Source: GWF2-50-93 sp049297395
Lineage (GTDB): Bacteria; Verrucomicrobiota; Lentisphaeria; Victivallales; GWF2-50-93
NCBI GenBank assembly: GCA_049297395.1
Contig: JBAQUG010000063.1
Span: 1-10,498, forward strand
Reading direction: 5' to 3'
Length of the DNA stretch: 10,498 nucleotides
Below are positions 6,687-10,498 of this stretch, in pieces; within the stretch, counting starts at the first letter, position 1; each line of letters opens with the position of its first letter. Both the position numbers and the translations under genes were made by a program. The notes beneath the pieces were generated by a model, which ran no database searches, was not told the DNA's origin, and saw only the letters and a list, made by a program, of their open reading frames with translations.

Positions 6687-8208
6687 GTGTTATGTCCTTT
6701 ATTTTATTATTTTCCGGAAATTGAGGATATCCGAAAACAGTGAATTCCCAGACTGAGGTCTTCATGCCTGGAGGAACTGAAAGAATCTCCAGTCTGACCA
6801 GTTTTACTTTTTGTTGTTTCCAGATATCAAAGGCAATATGCTTATCCACGCTGTTGCGGGACTGGTCGCATAGGACATCCCAGTCCTTGCCGTCCAGGGA
6901 TCCGAGTATCCTATACTTGTAGGGACCGGGAATGATATTGTTCTTGTAGTCAAGACCGCGGTCGGCGAACATCGTCCTTGACGATTGAACAATGAACTCT
7001 CCTTCCAGATCCACTTCGAGCCATTGCGGCAAGGCATTGCCATCTGCCTGCCACCAGGTTCGAATGAAATTGTCCACGGCGTACATCGGCTCGCGTCCTT
7101 CGATGCAGCTTGACGCGCTAGCATGGCAGTCAACTGTCAGAGGGAGAAGGCCAGGGCCGTTTCCATCGAGAGGGTTTGGAATGACGCCGGGGCCGTACTG
7201 CGGTGTTTCAGTAGGTCCCGCCACGAACAGTTCCCCGTTTTCATCGATCCCAGCCGGATCCATTCCGATCCGCCGTTCCATCCTGCTGTCGATACGCACC
7301 AGTGTCGTGTAGAAACACCAGAGACTGTCTCCGGGTCCTTCCACGATAGAGTGATGCGCACAACCATTTACCAATCCGCCTTTATGGATCAGTATTGGAT
7401 TCCTTTTCTGAGGCGTGAACACACCGAGAGGGCTGTCGGAGACGAAACAGCCAATGGCGTAGTTCCTCTGTTCCGTGCCGTTCGAGCTGTACTGCAGATA
7501 GTAGCGGCCGTTGATCTTGTTCATCCACGCCCCTTCCAGGACAGGACGGTCGATACGCTGGTTGTATGCGCCCATGCGCTCCCAAGGTCTGGATGGATCG
7601 AATACAATAAGTTTTTGAGGCTTCCCTGCAAAACGCGAGGGATCGTCGTCACGAAGCCTGACGCCGAAGACCGAGCCCTCGCTGGGAATCAGTTTCCACG
7701 GATGTTTGTCGGTCGAGGTAGTTGGACGCATCAGGTTGCAGTAGCAGTACATGCCGCCGCCGTCATCTACGAACAGGCATGGATCTCCCCAGCAGACGGG
7801 ATTGCCATCCTGATCCTTGAGCCACGTCGGGTTGCCATCGGCATCCTGCCCTTTCTCTCCTATTTTCTCCCATGGCCCGAACGGATGCCGTGCACGCCAG
7901 ATGGCGCTCGCGTCCCATGACGCGCTAAGGTATAGCCATTCGCCCTTGACGACGACAGTCGGCGCGTATCCGGGATCGAACGGTTCGACAGGATGATGGG
8001 TCCAGTTGACCATGTCGTCCGAATGCCAGAGCATTCCTGCGGACGGGAAAAGATACCTTCTGTTTTCGAATTTGATCACCGTGGGATCGGCCATCTCGCG
8101 GAAGTCGCGGCCGGTGTATCCCGGCCGATTGCACTCGCGTCCCCTCTGATAATTCTCAAGCGGCAACGGATTGCAGTAGGTTTTCAAACTGTCTTCTTTC
8201 ATACCCAT
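6667..8208 (-). CDS. Glycoside hydrolase family 43-like protein with C-terminal F5/8 type C (CBM32-like) domain
   Basis: With the start at 8208 the protein has 513 residues. The five-bladed propeller hallmarks of GH43 are present in order: ADPTV with Asp41 (general base), WGDPCLF with Asp142 (pKa modulator), and RPVLEGAW with Glu225 (general acid), followed by NGRYYLQYS. The His pair at 285-286 matches the metal-site region. From about 355 to 495 there is a discoidin-like domain (AVDNFIRTWWQADG, QWLEVDLEG, YRILGSLDGKDW, VWEFTVFG). Expected activity is exo-type removal of arabinose, xylose or galactose residues; the subfamily cannot be told from sight. A longer frame reaches 8253 but would overlap the upstream gene by 44 nt. 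The ATG at 8208 comes one base after that gene's TAA and 11 nt after GGAGGA, so I prefer it. No signal peptide is visible. The 3' end overlaps the next gene by 20 nt. Confidence 0.92.
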   Translation of the reverse strand: MGMKEDSLKTYCNPLPLENYQRGRECNRPGYTGRDFREMADPTVIKFENRRYLFPSAGMLWHSDDMVNWTHHPVEPFDPGYAPTVVVKGEWLYLSASWDASAIWRARHPFGPWEKIGEKGQDADGNPTWLKDQDGNPVCWGDPCLFVDDGGGMYCYCNLMRPTTSTDKHPWKLIPSEGSVFGVRLRDDDPSRFAGKPQKLIVFDPSRPWERMGAYNQRIDRPVLEGAWMNKINGRYYLQYSSNGTEQRNYAIGCFVSDSPLGVFTPQKRNPILIHKGGLVNGCAHHSIVEGPGDSLWCFYTTLVRIDSRMERRIGMDPAGIDENGELFVAGPTETPQYGPGVIPNPLDGNGPGLLPLTVDCHASASSCIEGREPMYAVDNFIRTWWQADGNALPQWLEVDLEGEFIVQSSRTMFADRGLDYKNNIIPGPYKYRILGSLDGKDWDVLCDQSRNSVDKHIAFDIWKQQKVKLVRLEILSVPPGMKTSVWEFTVFGYPQFPENNKIKDITHEISRY

Positions 8209-8209
8209 T

Positions 8210-8962
8210 TTATTTCGATTCCTCCATAATAAGCTTGATATTGTCGAAGGCAATGGAGCTGCTGCAGCCGCCCGTCAACAATCCGAGCTTTAGCATACTG
8301 AAGTTGGCGGCCTTTGGACTACGCCACGGCAGAGTGACGCTCTTCTTCGGGTCGCCGTCGATCATGACCGTCACGATCTTCTCGGGAACGTTGATCAGGA
8401 AGTCGAAATGCAACGGTTTGCCGGCATAGTAGCTCGAGACCGCGACATCCGCGCCGTTTTCGACATAGACCATGCCATCCCAGTGGAGCTTGATGTTGGC
8501 GACATCCCACACGAACATGGCCCAGAACGAACTGTCAACCACCACTGCTTTTGAAACATCCAGGGACAAGCGCCATTTCTTAGCCTTCTCCGCCAGTTCC
8601 CATGGGACGTTCAGCGAGATCTGCGGGCTATAATAGCTCCTGGCATCGACATCCGCGGCGCTGAAAAGCAACGGTTTGTCCGTCAGCCCCAACGCCGCCT
8701 TCACGACTTTCGCATGCCGTGTGCGCGTCACGTATGCCAGCCCGTTATATGTACGCAGCGGCGCCCAGGAGAGGTCGCCCTTCGTGTTGAATTTCTCGAT
8801 CTGCTCCTTTGACATGCCGCGCGGCGGAGCGTCAAGCTCCTGATCGTTGAAATTGACGTCCCAGACAATTAACGGCGTCTGAATCTCGCCGGCAAACAAT
8901 GCTGGGAGACAAGTGGCCAAAATACATATCATCAATCCAATTTGCTTTGTCATGGTCTTCAT
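8210..8962 (-). CDS. Secreted LamG/concanavalin A-like domain protein
   Basis: The chosen product has 250 residues. MKTMTKQIG is followed by a hydrophobic stretch and ALFAGE, a signal peptide with likely cleavage after Ala24. The mature part is beta-rich, with strands such as KKWRLSLDVSKA, HFDFLINV, VTVMIDGD and a closing SIAFDNIKLIME, the pattern of LamG/ConA-like jelly-roll domains. I see no glycosidase motif, so binding of a glycan is more likely than cleavage. Cys18 sits in LATC, which is not a canonical lipobox. A frame extending to 9079 exists, but its extra 39 residues come from the repeat element upstream and precede the signal peptide. GGAGGA lies 3 nt before the ATG at 8962; an ATG three codons later has 12-nt spacing and is an alternative. 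First gene of a three-gene unit with GH43 and the alpha/alpha-barrel gene. Confidence 0.75.
   Translation of the reverse strand: MKTMTKQIGLMICILATCLPALFAGEIQTPLIVWDVNFNDQELDAPPRGMSKEQIEKFNTKGDLSWAPLRTYNGLAYVTRTRHAKVVKAALGLTDKPLLFSAADVDARSYYSPQISLNVPWELAEKAKKWRLSLDVSKAVVVDSSFWAMFVWDVANIKLHWDGMVYVENGADVAVSSYYAGKPLHFDFLINVPEKIVTVMIDGDPKKSVTLPWRSPKAANFSMLKLGLLTGGCSSSIAFDNIKLIMEESK
8220..8225 (-). promoter_or_regulatory. Ribosome binding site GGAGGA deciding the GH43 start
   Basis: The site lies inside the last codons of the upstream ConA-like gene, 11 nt before the ATG at 8208 and 17 nt before a second in-frame ATG at 8202. The stop and start read TAA-A-ATG. This arrangement points to re-initiation by ribosomes that have just finished the upstream gene. 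Confidence 0.6.
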
Positions 8963-8965
8963 TTT

Positions 8966-8971
8966 TCCTCC
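8966..8971 (-). promoter_or_regulatory. Ribosome binding site GGAGGA deciding the start of the secreted protein
   Basis: This strong match lies 3 nt before the ATG at 8962, close for a usual site, and 12 nt before the ATG at 8953. Either start leaves an intact signal peptide. It argues against the upstream start at 9079. Confidence 0.6.
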
Positions 8972-8974
8972 ATT

Positions 8975-9106
8975 GAAACTTGCTTTGAGTAGCTTGCGAC
9001 ATCCTTGGCGCAATCGGCCTCTTTGTCTTTTGCGATCGGAGATCGCATAGCCGAGCGAAGCGACGCTTGTCCCGCGCAATGCGGAGACAAAAACTACTCA
9101 AGTTTC
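8975..9106. repeat. 132-bp MITE-like element with imperfect terminal inverted repeats
   Basis: The left end GAAACTTG-cttt-GAGTAG (8975-8992) is the complement of the right end CTACTCAAGTTTC (9094-9106) apart from an insertion of about five bases. Inside are a second pair, TTTGTCT (9022-9028) with AGACAAA (9085-9091), a perfect 7-bp hairpin TGCGATC-GGA-GATCGCA (9031-9047), an AAGCG/CGCTT pair (9058-9068) and a direct repeat GCGCAAT (9008 and 9074). No gene is credible here. The element ends a few bases upstream of the ribosome site of the secreted protein, so it forms most of that gene's leader and may carry its promoter. Confidence 0.55.
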
Positions 9107-9120
9107 ACACTGATAAACCT

Positions 9121-9141
9121 GCGGCCACCGCAGTAGGCCGC
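9121..9141 (-). terminator. Hairpin after the propeller/CBM9-like gene, weak terminator candidate
   Basis: GCGGCC (9121-9126) and GGCCGC (9136-9141) form a perfect GC-rich stem with a 9-nt loop, 13 nt past the stop of the minus-strand gene. The tail on the minus strand is AGGTTTATC, not a real T-run, so termination here would be weak. Confidence 0.3.
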
Positions 9142-9154
9142 TGACTTCTTTCCC

Positions 9155-10498
9155 CTACTCCACCTCTATTTCGCCCCAGTTGGCGGGCATGAGCCGTGCT
9201 TCCGTGGGGAGGTCGGCGACGAGCTGCGTATCCTTGTTGAACCGATAGATACGCGCGATGCGGAGGCTGGCGGCGTTGGCGACGATGATGCCGACATCCC
9301 CCTGGATCACCCGTCCCTTCCACAGCGTGGGTTGACCCGGGGCCGGATTGAAGAGCGTGTTCAACGGCACGGCGGCCTCGACCACATATCCTTCGGGAGT
9401 GTCGGTGATTGCGATCTTCGCATCTTTGATTTCCAAGACCTCGTCGAATACAACCTCGGTTCCAGCCGGATTGCGGAATGAGACCGGCTTTTTCGCCCCA
9501 GGAGCCTTTGTTCGATACAGCACAGCAACGGGCTTATCGCCAAATTTACTGATGAGCAGCCGGCAGTCGCCCATGGCCGGTTCCTTGCGTTTGGGATCGG
9601 CAACAGGGTCGGCGCAGAACTGGAAGTCCACTGCATCGCCGCCGATGAAAAGCTCATTTGGATTGTCGCCTTTGTTGATGAACGGACCGTTCTTGAAGAC
9701 TTTATAGGCGAAACAGAGCGTATCTATTCCCCATTTTCCCGTAGTTTTGTCAAGGCGTGCCCCCTCGAATCGTAGCGCGACCTCCGCCCGCGACGCAGCC
9801 TCCTTGGGGCCTATGGACACCGCCGTCTTCCAGTCCCATTCGTCAAGTTTGCCGTCAACTGCCACCGTCTCATTTTCCTTGAGGGGAAGCAAGCGCACGG
9901 GGGCGTTTTCCGCCAATTTAGTTTTCGACCGCGACAGGAACTGTTCCGCCTGTTTGGACTGCTCCGCGCTCAGCGTGAAGCCACCCGCGAAGCGTCTGAC
10001 ATTCTCAAGGCCGGTGATCTCTAGGAGGTGGTGGGCGTTTGCGCCTTGTGAAAGAATCAGCCGTCCGTCTTCCAGGCGGCTTATGCACTGGATTGTTTCA
10101 CTGCGGTACATGTCGGGACCTGGTTCGCCGCCCTCGGCGGGATCACGCAAAAGGCGATCAACGAGCAGGCCGTCCGTGGTGATCAGGGGCACATGTACGC
10201 CGTGCCACGCAGTCAGGCCGAAGACTTCTCCGGTTTCGCCGGGCGCCTTGAACGGCCCGAGGATCGTCTCGCCGTTGATGTTCTTCCATTGTCCCACATC
10301 CATGTCGGTCGGCCATGACCACCGCTTTTTACCATCTTTTCCCCAGGCGGTTAGGGCCGCCCGGTATGGGTCGTTTGCGGGCCGCCATTTGAATATCTCG
10401 GCGTTGCATGAGGTGAACACTTCGCCGTCCTCGTTGCAGCTTACCGAGTAGAGCGTGCCGCCCGGGCGCGCCACAATTTCGGTCTTATCCAGGTCATA
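9155..10498 (-). CDS. Beta-propeller plus C-terminal CBM9-like domain protein, 5' end outside the window
   Basis: The frame stays open to the window edge: eight codons precede the GTG at 10474, and that GTG lies in the middle of a propeller-type strand, so it is not the true start. About 447 residues are visible. The first 190 or so repeat short strands with Asp/Gly turns (LYSVSCNEDGEVF, VPLITTDGLLVDRLL, CISRLEDGRLILSQG), like NHL/PQQ-type propeller blades. After a linker rich in charged residues comes a CBM9-like domain: VAVDGKLDEWDW, EVALRFEGARLD, LCFAYKVF, GGDAVDFQFC, then YVVEAAVPLNTLF. The protein ends with this domain, as does the fragment at 2-637. It is probably a large exported protein for glycan binding or processing; catalysis cannot be judged from this part. 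It lies 192 bp upstream of the secreted ConA-like gene on the same strand. Confidence 0.85.
   Translation of the reverse strand, partial: YDLDKTEIVARPGGTLYSVSCNEDGEVFTSCNAEIFKWRPANDPYRAALTAWGKDGKKRWSWPTDMDVGQWKNINGETILGPFKAPGETGEVFGLTAWHGVHVPLITTDGLLVDRLLRDPAEGGEPGPDMYRSETIQCISRLEDGRLILSQGANAHHLLEITGLENVRRFAGGFTLSAEQSKQAEQFLSRSKTKLAENAPVRLLPLKENETVAVDGKLDEWDWKTAVSIGPKEAASRAEVALRFEGARLDKTTGKWGIDTLCFAYKVFKNGPFINKGDNPNELFIGGDAVDFQFCADPVADPKRKEPAMGDCRLLISKFGDKPVAVLYRTKAPGAKKPVSFRNPAGTEVVFDEVLEIKDAKIAITDTPEGYVVEAAVPLNTLFNPAPGQPTLWKGRVIQGDVGIIVANAASLRIARIYRFNKDTQLVADLPTEARLMPANWGEIEVE

Noticed and set aside
6147..6743. Plus-strand frame of 198 codons over the start of the alpha/alpha-barrel gene
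   Set aside because: Antisense shadow in GC-rich coding DNA, without domain-like composition.
7123..7920. Long plus-strand frame of 265 codons inside the GH43 gene
   Set aside because: Antisense shadow of a gene with clear GH43 motifs; no ribosome site or domain is recognisable.
8209..8253. Longer GH43 start at 8253
   Set aside because: It would overlap the upstream gene by 44 nt. The ATG at 8208 directly follows that gene's stop and has GGAGGA upstream; the extra 15 residues add nothing recognisable.
8903..8914. Possible lipobox LATC in the signal peptide of the ConA-like protein
   Set aside because: Thr before Cys does not fit the lipobox, and a signal peptidase I-type ALFA-G site follows.
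8963..9079. Longer start at 9079 for the secreted ConA-like protein
   Set aside because: The extra 39 residues are Arg-rich translation of the inverted-repeat element and would bury the signal peptide; a strong ribosome site supports 8962.
9747..10451. Plus-strand frame of 234 codons opposite the propeller/CBM9-like gene
   Set aside because: Antisense shadow, Ser/Arg/Pro-rich as expected from complement of coding DNA.
10472..10474. GTG at 10474 as the start of the propeller/CBM9-like protein
   Set aside because: The frame is open through the window edge and the GTG lies within a propeller-like strand, so the gene continues upstream.

Overview
The window reads as part of a chromosome from a PVC-group bacterium, most likely Lentisphaerota or a near relative. 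The evidence is a prepilin-like protein with an H-X9-D[G/S] motif, two proteins with CBM9-like sugar-binding domains, and a dense run of carbohydrate-active genes (GH20, GH43 plus F5/8C, and an alpha/alpha-barrel enzyme-like protein). No transposase, integrase, tRNA, rRNA or CRISPR array is visible. The phylum call is an inference from gene content only.

Layout. Plus strand, 2-1436: the C-terminal part of a CBM9-like protein, then a complete pseudopilin-like H-X9-DS protein. These two are 73 bp apart and may be co-transcribed. Converging on them is an AT-rich orphan gene (1488-1874, minus) for a membrane-anchored Cys-rich protein, with a perfect TATAAT upstream. The rest is on the minus strand. 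In transcription order it holds a 5'-truncated beta-propeller/CBM9-like protein (10498-9155), a 192-bp gap with a MITE-like inverted-repeat element, and a tightly packed three-gene unit. That unit is a secreted LamG/ConA-like protein (8962-8210), a GH43 plus F5/8C protein (8208-6667) and an alpha/alpha-barrel plus beta-sandwich protein (6686-4557). After a 516-bp palindrome-rich gap comes a GH20 hexosaminidase-like protein with a C-terminal accessory domain (4040-2052).

How it fits together (inference). The minus-strand genes look like a small glycan-degradation locus. GH43 and GH20 would trim arabinose/xylose/galactose-type and N-acetylhexosamine-type residues, the alpha/alpha-barrel protein may cut or debranch an acidic or substituted glycan, and the CBM9-like, F5/8C and ConA-like domains would bind the substrate. 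There is no SusC/SusD pair, transporter or regulator, so it is not a canonical Bacteroidetes PUL. The three large enzymes show no N-terminal signal peptide, while the small ConA-like protein has one.

The most unusual parts are the cluster of unrelated palindromes at 4121-4512, the IR-bounded element at 8975-9106, the unclassified 709-residue protein coupled to GH43, and the AT-rich Cys-rich orphan gene.
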